64,000 nucleotides of DNA from Rosettibacter primus (GCF_036860675.1 NZ_JAYKGK010000003.1:124001-188000), one strand, 5' to 3'; counted from the first letter of the stretch, positions 1-7,731 are shown. The notes: generated from the letters alone by a model not told the origin. Numbers and translations: made by a program.

Positions 1-1266
1 ATTAACTTTTCCTAAATTAATTGTGTAGTTAAATTCTTTTGGTGGAATAAATTTCACAGGAATCTGAAATAATTTTCTTACACTCAAAAAATTTCCAGCA
101 GGACCATAGTATTTCAAACTAATAAATGAAGTTCCATAATTTAATGGAATATCAAAATGAAAATTTCCGTTTGCATCTGCCTTAGTAACATCAGTTAATT
201 TATTGTTGACATACAATTCAACAGTCCAGTTTGGACCACATTGGTCACTAAAAGAATAAGTATAAAAACTTCTTCTTGGTTCTACCGGTTCATTGGTTAT
301 TGAAATTCCAGTTACAGTAGTTTGCTGCAATCCACTGTATTCAAAAGTTCCTAATGATACCTGTGATAAGTATTTATGATTAAAAACATAATTCCATCTG
401 TAAATGTAATCGTTAATTGAAGTAAATTTTTGATTTATGCTGCCGTTCATGCTGAATTCAATTTCGCCTCCTAAGAAAATGCCACCCAATCCCAAATTAT
501 AATTATAAAAGGCAGGCAAACCCTTTGTAAAGTTCGATGAAATAAAATAATCAAGAAACAATCCTTTAAGAAATTTTTTTTCAATCGGATAACTAAAATC
601 TGGTGTTATAATTTCTTTTTTAATGTATTTATAACTTATTTCTCTTTTTAATCTGTTATAAACAGGTAAAATTTTTTCGGTCTTTAGGTTGATTATTAAT
701 TCGCTCATATTAAAATCAAAAAATAATCCCAGTGATTTTTCAAGCAGTTCTGGTTTAATATAAATTTCTAGTGGTGTATAAATAAAATCATTATTCGAAA
801 AATAAATTTGTTTTTGTTTATCTCTGTAATCCAATTTTTCAAAATCAAAACTATAGGTGTTATCTTCTTCTACGAAAAACCCGGTAATTAATTTTTGATT
901 TGATGAAAAATTATAGTTCAGTTCCAGCAATTTGAATATTTCTATTAACGGGAGGTAAAAGGAATTATTGTAATTTATTATAATAATTCTACTTCTCAAT
1001 ACATCTTTATAAACAAAAAAGAAATATGCTTCCTCAATATCAGGTTCTGAAATATTAATTATAAAAGAACTATTCCTCTCTTTATTTGTAACTATAGTAT
1101 CATTTTCAAAATAGGTATGGGCTAATCTATTTTTATAAATTACATCACTTACGCATATGGGATCAAAACAATTTTTATTATAAAAAAGACTTCCGTTACC
1201 CAGCAGTGAACCGGGTGAAACAAAGAAAATACTGATAGATATCAGAATAACATAGATTATTATCAA
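1..1266 (-). CDS. Outer-membrane usher-like protein of a chaperone-usher pilus (3' end outside window)
   Basis: Open frame of 422 codons that leaves the window at base 1. It begins just after the chaperone stop. The only plausible start is TTG at 1266; no in-frame ATG occurs before about codon 175. Translation starts with a hydrophobic signal-like stretch. A middle region (about residues 85-190) resembles copper-amine-oxidase-like stalk domains. Near the window edge is an usher-like segment: a VELYVNNKL strand, DIPLNYG, LKYYGPAG, then a PPKEFNYTINLG strand. This pattern (YVNG, DIPL-YG, FYGP-G, P-GE-Y) is typical of fimbrial ushers entering the barrel. The known family role is secretion and assembly of chaperone-bound pilins through the outer membrane. 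Position after a PapD-like chaperone and three pilin-like genes supports the call. The missing C-terminus prevents confirmation of the barrel and plug. Confidence 0.68.
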   Translation of the reverse strand, partial: MIIIYVILISISIFFVSPGSLLGNGSLFYNKNCFDPICVSDVIYKNRLAHTYFENDTIVTNKERNSSFIINISEPDIEEAYFFFVYKDVLRSRIIIINYNNSFYLPLIEIFKLLELNYNFSSNQKLITGFFVEEDNTYSFDFEKLDYRDKQKQIYFSNNDFIYTPLEIYIKPELLEKSLGLFFDFNMSELIINLKTEKILPVYNRLKREISYKYIKKEIITPDFSYPIEKKFLKGLFLDYFISSNFTKGLPAFYNYNLGLGGIFLGGEIEFSMNGSINQKFTSINDYIYRWNYVFNHKYLSQVSLGTFEYSGLQQTTVTGISITNEPVEPRRSFYTYSFSDQCGPNWTVELYVNNKLTDVTKADANGNFHFDIPLNYGTSFISLKYYGPAGNFLSVRKLFQIPVKFIPPKEFNYTINLGKVN

Positions 1267-1284
1267 AATTACATTAAATGTTTT

Positions 1285-2112
1285 TTAATCAATTAATATT
1301 TCTACAGTATTTTTAACATTATCTTTAATTAACTTAATCGGTACAACTTTTTGAATATCTTCTTTTTCATTATGGTTAACTTTGATTTCTGCACGGTATT
1401 TACCTTTTGGAAGCCCAGAAAGATCAAAACTATTCTTTACAAATAAATCATAAAATACTTTTACATGCTGGGTATCAGTTTTAATAAGATTATTATTTGC
1501 ATCGTATAACATCACATTTACATCACCAAAAAATGGTGAGTTGCCTAATCTTTTTAAAGATGTGACAATATCAAGTTTGTCTGGACTTTTATAATATTTT
1601 GCATCAATAATTTCTATACCTGTGCTTGCATTTTCTGTTCTGTAAAGCATTGTTGTTATCTGGTTCAACACAAAGTTAATCTGTGCATTTAAATTTTGAT
1701 TATTTGTATCAAGTAATGGTTGTGTTTTTTGTTTAGTAGAAGATGTTACAATTCTTACCCAATAAGTTCCGTCTTCAAGATTTTGAGGTGGCTTAATAGA
1801 TAATCCTATTAATTGTTTTTGTCTTGGGTTTAAAACAAATTTTTTGGGAAAAGCTCTAACATAATTTAAAATAGAAGGATACTCTGATGTTGGCTCGTCA
1901 ATATATTTCATTGTCAGATTACCAAGAGAATCAGAAACAGGAAATCCAAACTTAAATGAAATGCTAATTTCATAAGGTTCGTCGGACTCATTTTGAACAA
2001 TCATATTTGCGAACTGATTTTTATTATCTAAATAAACCACATAAGGAGATATAATAATTTGAGAAAAAATTAAATTTGGTATTAGCAAAAAGAGAAAATA
2101 AAAATTTTTCAT
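1285..2112 (-). CDS. PapD-like periplasmic pilus chaperone
   Basis: About 275 residues from ATG 2112, where a signal peptide (MKNFYFLFLLIPNLIFSQ) starts and AGGA lies upstream. An in-frame ATG at 2157 would add 15 residues before the signal peptide and overlap the preceding gene, so it is less likely. The mature part opens with an Ig-like strand pattern (VVYLDNKNQFANMIVQNESDEPYEISISF), then PKKFVLNPRQKQLIGLSI and DGTYWVRI, the edge-strand and G1-like arrangement of fimbrial chaperones. A second beta domain follows, with GNSPFFGDVNVMLYD and LPKGKYRAEI. In this family the chaperone supplies a strand to unfinished pilin folds and delivers them to the usher. It lies between the subunit genes and the usher gene. 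Sequence divergence from enterobacterial PapD is large, so the call rests on fold-like patterns and context. Confidence 0.68.
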   Translation of the reverse strand: MKNFYFLFLLIPNLIFSQIIISPYVVYLDNKNQFANMIVQNESDEPYEISISFKFGFPVSDSLGNLTMKYIDEPTSEYPSILNYVRAFPKKFVLNPRQKQLIGLSIKPPQNLEDGTYWVRIVTSSTKQKTQPLLDTNNQNLNAQINFVLNQITTMLYRTENASTGIEIIDAKYYKSPDKLDIVTSLKRLGNSPFFGDVNVMLYDANNNLIKTDTQHVKVFYDLFVKNSFDLSGLPKGKYRAEIKVNHNEKEDIQKVVPIKLIKDNVKNTVEILID

Positions 2113-2140
2113 GGTTGTATTCCTATTAAATAGATTAACA

Positions 2141-2617
2141 TTATATTCTTTCGACATTCATAATTATAGTCCCATTATATAATCCACTTGCAATAGATGT
2201 TGGGATACTTATTGTTGCCCCTATCCATATATAAATACTGGTGTTCTTTTTTAGCCTATTAAATGTTAATGGCTGGTATGGGTTAAAATTTGTTCTTCCT
2301 GTAGTTAAATCTTTATTAGACCATGCCGATTGTTGTGTGCTGAATGTAATAGGAAGATTATTAACATTATTTGTTAAATACTGAGGTAATACAAATTGAA
2401 CAAGTATATTTACATTCTGCAGATTTCCTGTATTGAAATAAAACTTTGCTGCATTAATATCAATATGATTTACAGATGAAGAATAACCTTTAAATACAGT
2501 ACCGAAAGATAAATCGTTGAGTTTACTGACTATTAACTGGGCTGATAATCTTTCATTCATTAAAAGATAAAGAAATATCAAAAATAAATATTTACTATGC
2601 AGTAACTTTAAGTTCAT
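2141..2617 (-). CDS. Third pilin-like subunit (DUF4402-related), possible tip or minor subunit
   Basis: 158 residues with a signal peptide ending near NERLSAQ. The mature chain starts LIVSKLNDLSFGTVFKGY and ends SGLYNGTIIMNVERI, matching the DFG-like opening and Y-x-G-x-x-x-I-x-V closing strand of the two upstream DUF4402 proteins. A WIGATISIP segment matches their LWVGGS strand. Unlike them, it lacks the 12-16 residue strand-like extension before the DFG-type motif. In donor-strand pili a subunit without this extension sits at the tip, so a tip role is an inference. It starts 5 bases after the preceding stop and is followed closely by the chaperone, so it is almost certainly co-transcribed. 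Confidence 0.6.
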   Translation of the reverse strand: MNLKLLHSKYLFLIFLYLLMNERLSAQLIVSKLNDLSFGTVFKGYSSSVNHIDINAAKFYFNTGNLQNVNILVQFVLPQYLTNNVNNLPITFSTQQSAWSNKDLTTGRTNFNPYQPLTFNRLKKNTSIYIWIGATISIPTSIASGLYNGTIIMNVERI

Positions 2618-2622
2618 CTTTA

Positions 2623-3129
2623 CTAATAAGAAACATTAATTACAAATACCCCTGTGTAATAACCTACTGGTTGATTAGCATTTACAGTTATAGAACCGCC
2701 TACCCATAAATAAAGTTTACCAATTCCACTTACATCTGTCAATTGATAAACTCCGCCACTTGTTACAGGAGACGGATTAACATAATTTGGATTAGTTCCT
2801 GTATGTTTAACTTCCGGAATAAAAGTCATTGTACCAGTAGTTCCTCCATTTTGTGCTACCCAGCTAAAGTTATCAAGAGTAACCGAGTTAAATGATATTG
2901 TTACACTACTATTTGGATTTCCTTGTACTTCGTGTCTACTCCCACTGTCGGGTGACTTCGTCACCTGATAAGGATTTGGCATAACTATAACATCACCAAA
3001 ATCTATACTTCCAGTTGTAATTATAGTAATTGGTGTCATTACATTAGCAGTAACTGATGCATTTGCACTTCCTGACTGTGCAAAGCATAGTGATGTCAGT
3101 AATAAAAATATATGTATAGTTTTATTCAT
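2623..3129 (-). CDS. DUF4402 pilin-like subunit
   Basis: 168 residues. A signal peptide (MNKTIHIFLLLTSLCFAQ) is followed by a strand-like extension (SGSANASVTANVMTPITI) and IDFGDVIV, then an SRHEVQGNPNSSVTISF core, LYLWVGGSITVNANQP and a terminal GYYTGVFVINVSY strand. This layout is typical of DUF4402 proteins, small beta-sandwich surface proteins thought to be pilus or coat subunits. It follows the first subunit gene after a 107-base gap holding a strong hairpin, and runs directly into the third subunit gene. Reduced expression relative to the first gene is inferred from the hairpin. Cargo or adhesive function is unknown. Confidence 0.72.
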   Translation of the reverse strand: MNKTIHIFLLLTSLCFAQSGSANASVTANVMTPITIITTGSIDFGDVIVMPNPYQVTKSPDSGSRHEVQGNPNSSVTISFNSVTLDNFSWVAQNGGTTGTMTFIPEVKHTGTNPNYVNPSPVTSGGVYQLTDVSGIGKLYLWVGGSITVNANQPVGYYTGVFVINVSY

Positions 3130-3181
3130 ACATCTTTATTATAATTAATAAAGATGCAAATAGCAACAAAAGAACAAAATG

Positions 3182-3217
3182 TTGAAGACACCGCCCTTTA
3201 TCTGGCAGTGTCTTCAA
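3182..3217 (-). terminator. Hairpin between first and second pilin genes (attenuator or processing site)
   Basis: On the minus strand, TTGAAGACAC pairs with GTGTCTTCAA and the helix continues with a U-G wobble and three G-C pairs to give 14 pairs around an 8-base loop. On the plus strand the wobble becomes a C-A mismatch, so the element is better formed in the operon's own RNA. It is followed by a moderately U-rich stretch. It sits 20 bases after the stop of the first pilin gene, where major-subunit genes of pilus operons often carry a partial terminator or mRNA-stabilising hairpin. Confidence 0.72.
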
Positions 3218-3236
3218 ATTTTGGCAACCCCCTTAT

Positions 3237-3719
3237 TTAATAGGCCACGGAAATTGTAAAAGTACCCGAATAAGAGCCGGGTTCTTGATTAGCAGCTACT
3301 GCTAAAGAACCACCAACCCATAACCATGCTTTTCCACCACTTGTAAGTGTAATCGACCCACCACTGCTAACTGCTGAAGCACCGCTATAAGTATTTGCAG
3401 TAGTATGTTCAACACTTGGTGTAAATGTCATACTACCGGAACCACTATTGTTGAGAGTAACATTAGTAAATGTAACTGTTATTGGTGTGCTATTATTACC
3501 AGTTACTTCAAATACGGCTCCATTTTCGGGGGTTTTTTGTGGTGTTTGAGGGTTGCCTGTTACAACAATGTTCCCAAAGTTCAAGTCACCACTGATATGT
3601 TGAATTGATAATGCAGCAAGAATATTGGCAGTGACCGGAACATTTGCACTTTGTGCATAGCTTGTTGCAGCTATAAAGTAGAATGGTAGTATTGCTAGTG
3701 CTATTACTAGCTTTCTCAT
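3237..3719 (-). CDS. DUF4402 pilin-like subunit, probable major subunit
   Basis: 160 residues, first gene of the operon, preceded by a strong ribosome site (GAGAGGTG, 5 bases before ATG). A signal peptide ends near TSYAQ. Next come an alternating hydrophobic extension (SANVPVTANILAALSI), LNFGNIVVTG, VFEVTGNNSTPITVTF, WLWVGGSLAVAANQ and the closing GSYSGTFTISVAY strand. These are DUF4402 hallmarks. Small size, first position, strong ribosome site and the hairpin behind the gene suggest it is the most abundant subunit; this is inference. The N-terminal extension would be the donor strand for the next subunit. The remaining genes of the presumed assembly line follow on the same strand. Confidence 0.75.
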   Translation of the reverse strand: MRKLVIALAILPFYFIAATSYAQSANVPVTANILAALSIQHISGDLNFGNIVVTGNPQTPQKTPENGAVFEVTGNNSTPITVTFTNVTLNNSGSGSMTFTPSVEHTTANTYSGASAVSSGGSITLTSGGKAWLWVGGSLAVAANQEPGSYSGTFTISVAY

Positions 3720-3754
3720 GTTGCACCTCTCTGTGAATTTAACATTTAATTAAT

Positions 3755-3791
3755 ATCGTTTACCAATCCTCTGTGTAAATTGATAAACGAT
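3755..3791 (-). promoter_or_regulatory. Inverted repeat upstream of the pilin operon
   Basis: ATCGTTTACCAAT (3755-3767) and ATTGATAAACGAT (3779-3791) are inverted copies with 12 of 13 matches, 11 bases apart. They lie 36-72 bases before the first pilin ATG, in the 279-base region shared with the divergent lysine-rich-protein gene. This could be an operator for the adjacent OmpR-type regulator or a 5'-UTR hairpin. A possible -10-like GATAAT lies just upstream on the minus strand, which would place the repeat in the leader. Neither role is shown. Confidence 0.45.
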
Positions 3792-3998
3792 TCTGGTTAA
3801 TTATCGTATTATTGTAAATAATGTTTAGAGGGCAGTTTAATTTTTTTAATACTTATGCATAATTATCCATTTGTTTATTTATAGTTCATTAAAAAATTTT
3901 AATCTTTCTTTAAGGTAGAATTAATCCTTATCTAATATGTTTCATCTGTCAATTAAAATATTCACAACAATTTGTTTAACAACAAAAGGAGTAAAATC

Positions 3999-4289
3999 AT
4001 GAAATCAAAAATCTTCTCATCAATCCTTGCAGTATTGGTTGCTGTTGTATTTTTAAGCAGCAGTGTTTTTGCACAAACACAAGAAAAGAATGCTGAAAAA
4101 GCTAAAACTCACAAAGTAGAAACAAAAGTATCTACTACAACTCCTGCCGAACAAAAAGCAGAGAAGCCTAAACCTGTATCCGAAACCAAAAAAGAATTAA
4201 AAAAGGATACAATAAAAGCTGAAAAGACTCATAAAAAAATGCATAAGAAAACAGAGACAGCTAAACCTAAAGAAGAAAAGAAGCAATAG
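3999..4289 (+). CDS. Small secreted lysine-rich protein
   Basis: 96 residues from ATG 3999, chosen because AAAGGAG lies just upstream and the signal peptide starts there (SSILAVLVAVVFLSSSVFAQ). The mature chain is low complexity, dominated by Lys, Glu, Thr and Pro (KKMHKKTETAKPKEEKK at the end), with no Cys or Trp and no recognisable fold. It precedes an OmpR/EnvZ-type pair on the same strand, separated by a terminator-like hairpin. Similar short Lys-rich exported proteins exist in many bacteria without known roles. Possible roles are an envelope polyanion or metal buffer, or a stress-response product controlled by the adjacent system; both are guesses. Confidence 0.7.
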   Translation: MKSKIFSSILAVLVAVVFLSSSVFAQTQEKNAEKAKTHKVETKVSTTTPAEQKAEKPKPVSETKKELKKDTIKAEKTHKKMHKKTETAKPKEEKKQ

Positions 4290-4328
4290 TTTTCTTTTCT
4301 ATATAATTTTTTTAAGGGAAAATTATCT

Positions 4329-4355
4329 AAGGAGAGTTTATTACTCTCCTTTTTA
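4329..4355 (+). terminator. Rho-independent terminator or attenuator
   Basis: AAGGAGAGT pairs with ACTCTCCTT around a 5-base loop and is followed by TTTT. It lies 40 bases after the lysine-rich gene stop, and the next ATG is only about 13 bases beyond the T run. No room for a complete promoter remains after it, so the regulator gene must be transcribed by read-through or from a promoter inside or upstream of the hairpin. Confidence 0.8.
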
Positions 4356-4368
4356 ATAAATTTAAGCC

Positions 4369-5040
4369 ATGAGAATCTTAGTTGTAGAAGACGAAAGAAA
4401 AGTAGCTTCTTTTATTAAAAAAGGTTTAGAAGAAGAATTCTTTACTGTTGATGTTGCATATAACGGGAAAGAGGGACTGGATCTTGCCTCAACAGAAGAA
4501 TATGACCTTATAATTTTAGATATAATGATTCCTTTCATAGATGGGATAACTTTAACCAAAGAATTAAGAAAAAGAAAAATTATTACACCAATTTTATTGC
4601 TTACAGTAAAAGATTCTGTAAATGATAAAGTTGAAGGTTTGGATGCAGGTGCTGATGATTATTTAACAAAACCATTTGCATTTGAAGAATTAACAGCGAG
4701 GGTTCGCGCATTATTAAGACGTGGAGAAAAGTTAACATCAAATATTCTTTCTGCAGCAGACCTTAAATTAGACTTGATTACTCATACTGTTTATAGAAAT
4801 GAAAAAGAGATAATTTTAACTCCAAAAGAATTTTCTATTCTTGAATATCTTATCAGAAATAAAAACAAAATTGTATCCCGAACTAAATTAATTGAACATG
4901 TTTATGATTATCACTTCGATACCAATACAAATGTAATTGATGTTTATATCAATAAACTTCGCAACAAAATTGACCAGGGGTTCGATAAAAAGTTAATTCA
5001 TACAATTCGAGGTGTGGGTTATATAATTAAAGAAGATTGA
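4369..5040 (+). CDS. OmpR/PhoB-family response regulator
   Basis: 223 residues. An N-terminal receiver has the acidic pocket in VVEDE, the phospho-acceptor Asp51 in LIILDIMIP, and Lys in LTKPF. A winged-helix DNA-binding domain follows (about 127-221) with LTPKEFSILEYLIRN, VIDVYINKLRNKID and IHTIRGVGYII, typical of OmpR/PhoB. The kinase gene follows and overlaps or abuts the TGA. There is no clear Shine-Dalgarno in the short gap after the upstream hairpin. The nearest candidate target is the divergent pilus operon, and the inverted repeat in that shared region is a possible site; this is inference. Confidence 0.95.
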   Translation: MRILVVEDERKVASFIKKGLEEEFFTVDVAYNGKEGLDLASTEEYDLIILDIMIPFIDGITLTKELRKRKIITPILLLTVKDSVNDKVEGLDAGADDYLTKPFAFEELTARVRALLRRGEKLTSNILSAADLKLDLITHTVYRNEKEIILTPKEFSILEYLIRNKNKIVSRTKLIEHVYDYHFDTNTNVIDVYINKLRNKIDQGFDKKLIHTIRGVGYIIKED

Positions 5041-5048
5041 AAAAATTT

Positions 5049-6473
5049 ATGAAGAACAGAATAAAAGCATATGTTTTATCTACACGATTTAAGATGACAA
5101 TCTGGTATGCACTTCTCTTTTTGATTCTCGAAATTATCCTCGGTATAATTATTTATTATTACCTTTATACAAATTCAATCAAAAGACTTGACCTTTCTCT
5201 TTCAGCACAAGCTAATGCTATTCTACATATCCTAAAATCAAAACATATTGACCTTGAAACATTTCAACCAAGTGATATTTATGCAAGCGAAGAAGATTTA
5301 ATTTGGGATATAATTTATGATGTAGTAGTTTTTAATGAACGAAATACTTATATCCAAATATCTTCTGGCTCAAAAGTAATTTATCAATCTGCAAATCTTG
5401 TTAAAGTCAAGTTGGAGTTTCCTCAAATTAAGTCTTATGCGAAAACTTTTGATTTTACTGATCCAAGAATATCAAAAGATGAGATAAGAGCTATTCAAAT
5501 TAATGATGGCAATTATAAAGTAATTGTTGCTTATCCAAAAGAACATATTTTTCAAACAATAAACAGCTTGACTGACATATACATAATTATAGCTCCTGCA
5601 TTCTTTTTAATTTCATTACTTGGAGGAGCTCTTATTTCCCAAAGATCTTTATCAAGAATTGATAAAATCATTAAAAAAACAGAAGAAATAACCGCACATA
5701 ATCTCAGCGAAATCATTCCCGGCGAAGAACATAATGATGAATTTGGAAGATTGGTTAAAAAGATGAATGAGATGATTCAAAGGATTAAAACTTCGATTGA
5801 TTACATGAATCAGTTTTCTATTTCCGCAGCTCATGAATTAAAAACCCCGCTTACAATTTTAAGAGGTGAAATTGAAATAGCACTTAAATCTGAAAAATCT
5901 CCAGCTGAGTATATAGAAATACTTAAGAGCAATTATGAAGAAACTCTGCGTTTAATAAAAATTGTAGATAATTTGTTTTTTATATCGAAGAGTGAAAACA
6001 ATTTAATACAGCTTAATAAGATTGAAGTAAATGTAAAAGAATTTCTAAACACCATAATAAAAAATGCATCTGTTTTAGCTAATGAAAAAAATACTGAACT
6101 TAAACTTGAAATAAATGAAGACTTTTCTGCATACTTCGACCCAGATTTGATTAAACAAGCTGTTACGAATCTTATTGATAATGCAATTAAATATGGCACA
6201 GATGGATATTCAGTAATTATATCTTCAAAAAAAATAGGTAATGATAAATTTAATATCACTGTAAAAAATTGGTGTGATGATATTTCTCAGAAAGCCATAG
6301 AAAAAATTTTTGATCGTTTCTATAGGGTTGATTCATCCCGAACAAGGAGAACGGGCGGAGTAGGTCTTGGATTATCAGTTGTTAAATCAATTGTAAATTT
6401 ACATTCGGGCGAAGTTAAAGCTGAAAAATTTCCAAACTATATTGAATTTATTACAGAATTACCACTAAGATGA
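5049..6473 (+). CDS. Membrane sensor histidine kinase (EnvZ/BaeS-like)
   Basis: About 474 residues from ATG 5049; a TTG at 5037 overlapping the regulator stop is the alternative and would give 478. One membrane helix lies near residues 21-45, a periplasmic sensor region at about 50-178, and a second helix near 180-200. Then come a HAMP linker, HisKA with the phospho-accepting His in SAAHELKTPL (residue 266 in the longer numbering), and HATPase_c with NLIDNAIKYG and GGVGLGLSV. Together with the preceding regulator it forms a two-component system sensing an envelope signal. The ligand cannot be read from the sequence. Only 13 bases or fewer separate it from the regulator gene, so the pair is co-translated. 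Confidence 0.94.
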   Translation: MKNRIKAYVLSTRFKMTIWYALLFLILEIILGIIIYYYLYTNSIKRLDLSLSAQANAILHILKSKHIDLETFQPSDIYASEEDLIWDIIYDVVVFNERNTYIQISSGSKVIYQSANLVKVKLEFPQIKSYAKTFDFTDPRISKDEIRAIQINDGNYKVIVAYPKEHIFQTINSLTDIYIIIAPAFFLISLLGGALISQRSLSRIDKIIKKTEEITAHNLSEIIPGEEHNDEFGRLVKKMNEMIQRIKTSIDYMNQFSISAAHELKTPLTILRGEIEIALKSEKSPAEYIEILKSNYEETLRLIKIVDNLFFISKSENNLIQLNKIEVNVKEFLNTIIKNASVLANEKNTELKLEINEDFSAYFDPDLIKQAVTNLIDNAIKYGTDGYSVIISSKKIGNDKFNITVKNWCDDISQKAIEKIFDRFYRVDSSRTRRTGGVGLGLSVVKSIVNLHSGEVKAEKFPNYIEFITELPLR

Positions 6474-6833
6474 AATAAATTTTAAAGCAGCACTTTAAAA
6501 TCTTTGTAACATCAAAATAAACGATTTTGCATTTCACTGTTTTCTCATTTCATAACTTATGACATTTCAAATTGAAGAATACGTCTTCTTATGCACTTTA
6601 CAAGTTTTAAATACGTTTAGATACCTGAGTATAAGAAGGATTTTTTTATAAATAAAAATAATCTTTGGCAAATAGAATTTTTAAGAATACTAGATTTATA
6701 AAAACAAATTATTTAACCAATTATATAAAAATTCCACTTTGATAATATTACTGTCAAAATATATTTAAAAAAGTCGGCTTTAATCCCAACTTCTGTAAAT
6801 TATTTCGTGTGGTTATTCTTATAGTTATTCAAA
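6474..6833. other. Intergenic, 360 bases, no gene seen
   Basis: Very A+T-rich gap between the convergent kinase and rlpA-like genes. A weak inverted repeat (ATTTTAAAG / CTTTAAAAT, 6479-6501) follows the kinase stop but has a single G-C pair and no T run. A 30-codon frame starting near 6559 has no ribosome site and no recognisable motif. No tRNA or other structured RNA was recognised. Confidence 0.6.
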
Positions 6834-7313
6834 TTAATTCAAAATTGTTATTGGACTAATATCATTAACAACAATTTCTTCTACTTTTACTTTTATTACT
6901 CCGCTTTTCATCATTCCAAGTGCAAGTGCAGTTCCTTTTGATAAATCTAAATCTCTTCCGTCTATATAAGGGCCTCTATCATTTATTCTAACAATTACAC
7001 TTTTACCGTTTTTTAAATTTGTTATTCTAAGATATGTACCAAACGGCAGCTCCTTATGAGCAGCTGTAAGAGCCATTTGATTATAAATCTCTCCATTAGC
7101 TGTCATCTTCCCGTGAAACCCTGGACCATACCAGGATGCTTTCATTATTCCAAGCTCATTGAAATTTACGGGAACAATTTCTGGACTTGAATCTTTGCTT
7201 ATTCTTACTCTATCTAAAATGCTTGTTTCTCTTGCAGTTGAATCACCAAAATTTATAACTCCAACTGTTATTACAATTATTAATACCATTAGAATTAATT
7301 TTATTACACGCAA
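6834..7313 (-). CDS. RlpA-family septal/periplasmic double-psi beta-barrel protein
   Basis: 159 residues with an N-terminal hydrophobic segment (IKLILMVLIIVITVGVINFG) acting as anchor or signal. The remainder is the RlpA double-psi barrel: ASWYGPGFHGKMTANGEIYNQ, TAAHKELPFGTYLRITN, VRINDRGPYIDGRDLDLSKGTALALG. RlpA proteins bind or cleave denuded peptidoglycan glycan strands during septation; the Asp of NDRGPY and the His of TAAHK are the conserved residues to compare. No SPOR domain is present, so this is a minimal form. The downstream-facing neighbour is a small exported hypothetical gene on the same strand, 70 bases away. Confidence 0.92.
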   Translation of the reverse strand: MRVIKLILMVLIIVITVGVINFGDSTARETSILDRVRISKDSSPEIVPVNFNELGIMKASWYGPGFHGKMTANGEIYNQMALTAAHKELPFGTYLRITNLKNGKSVIVRINDRGPYIDGRDLDLSKGTALALGMMKSGVIKVKVEEIVVNDISPITILN

Positions 7314-7383
7314 TAAATACCTCGCTTTTTGTTTAACATACCTTCAAGAATAAAGAGAAAATTCAGGTGGAAATTTTAATTTG

Positions 7384-7731
7384 CTATATTTTCAGATTTG
7401 ATATGAACCCTGTTATGGTTCGGTTTGAATTCTTTTTATAAGTAAATCTTCTCAACAGATTAGACTTTTGAGAGATTTGCTCTAAAAGAAAATTTGGGTA
7501 ATTGTGATTGAATATATTAAAAAAGAAGGTTTCACTATGTTGATTATAATTAAGAATTGAATTGAAACTTATTTTATCATCAATTAAAATTATGTGATTG
7601 TATGTGTGAATCTTTTCAATTTTTGATGTATGGTTCTCTTTGAATTGATTAAATTGATTGCTTGCTGATTTGATACCCGTAAAAATCAGTAAAGAACCAA
7701 TAATACTGTATGTTACTATTTTCTTACTCAT
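7384..7731 (-). CDS. Hypothetical small exported or membrane-anchored protein
   Basis: 115 residues if started at ATG 7731, where a positively charged N-terminus and hydrophobic helix begin (MSKKIVTYSIIGSLLIFTGIKS). A longer frame from 7782 would add 17 residues. The rest is Asn/Phe-rich (FNSILNYNQHSETFFFNIFNHNYPNFLLEQ) with no recognised domain or Cys. Its codon use looks like that of its neighbours, and it is followed by the rlpA-like gene on the same strand. It could be a real lineage-specific envelope protein or a chance frame in A+T-rich DNA. Confidence 0.45.
   Translation of the reverse strand: MSKKIVTYSIIGSLLIFTGIKSASNQFNQFKENHTSKIEKIHTYNHIILIDDKISFNSILNYNQHSETFFFNIFNHNYPNFLLEQISQKSNLLRRFTYKKNSNRTITGFISNLKI

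Noticed and set aside
2113..2157. Upstream ATG for the pilus chaperone
   Set aside because: It adds 15 polar residues before a normal signal peptide and overlaps the previous gene; AGGA lies before ATG 2112.
3405..3608. Plus-strand frame opposite the first pilin gene
   Set aside because: The minus-strand DUF4402 protein is well supported; the plus frame is Cys- and Trp-rich nonsense typical of antisense reading.
6479..6501. ATTTTAAAG / CTTTAAAAT repeat as terminator of the kinase gene
   Set aside because: One G-C pair and no T run; expected by chance in such A+T-rich DNA.
6559..6651. 30-codon plus-strand frame in the 6474-6833 gap
   Set aside because: No ribosome site, no signal or motif, and mixed codon use.
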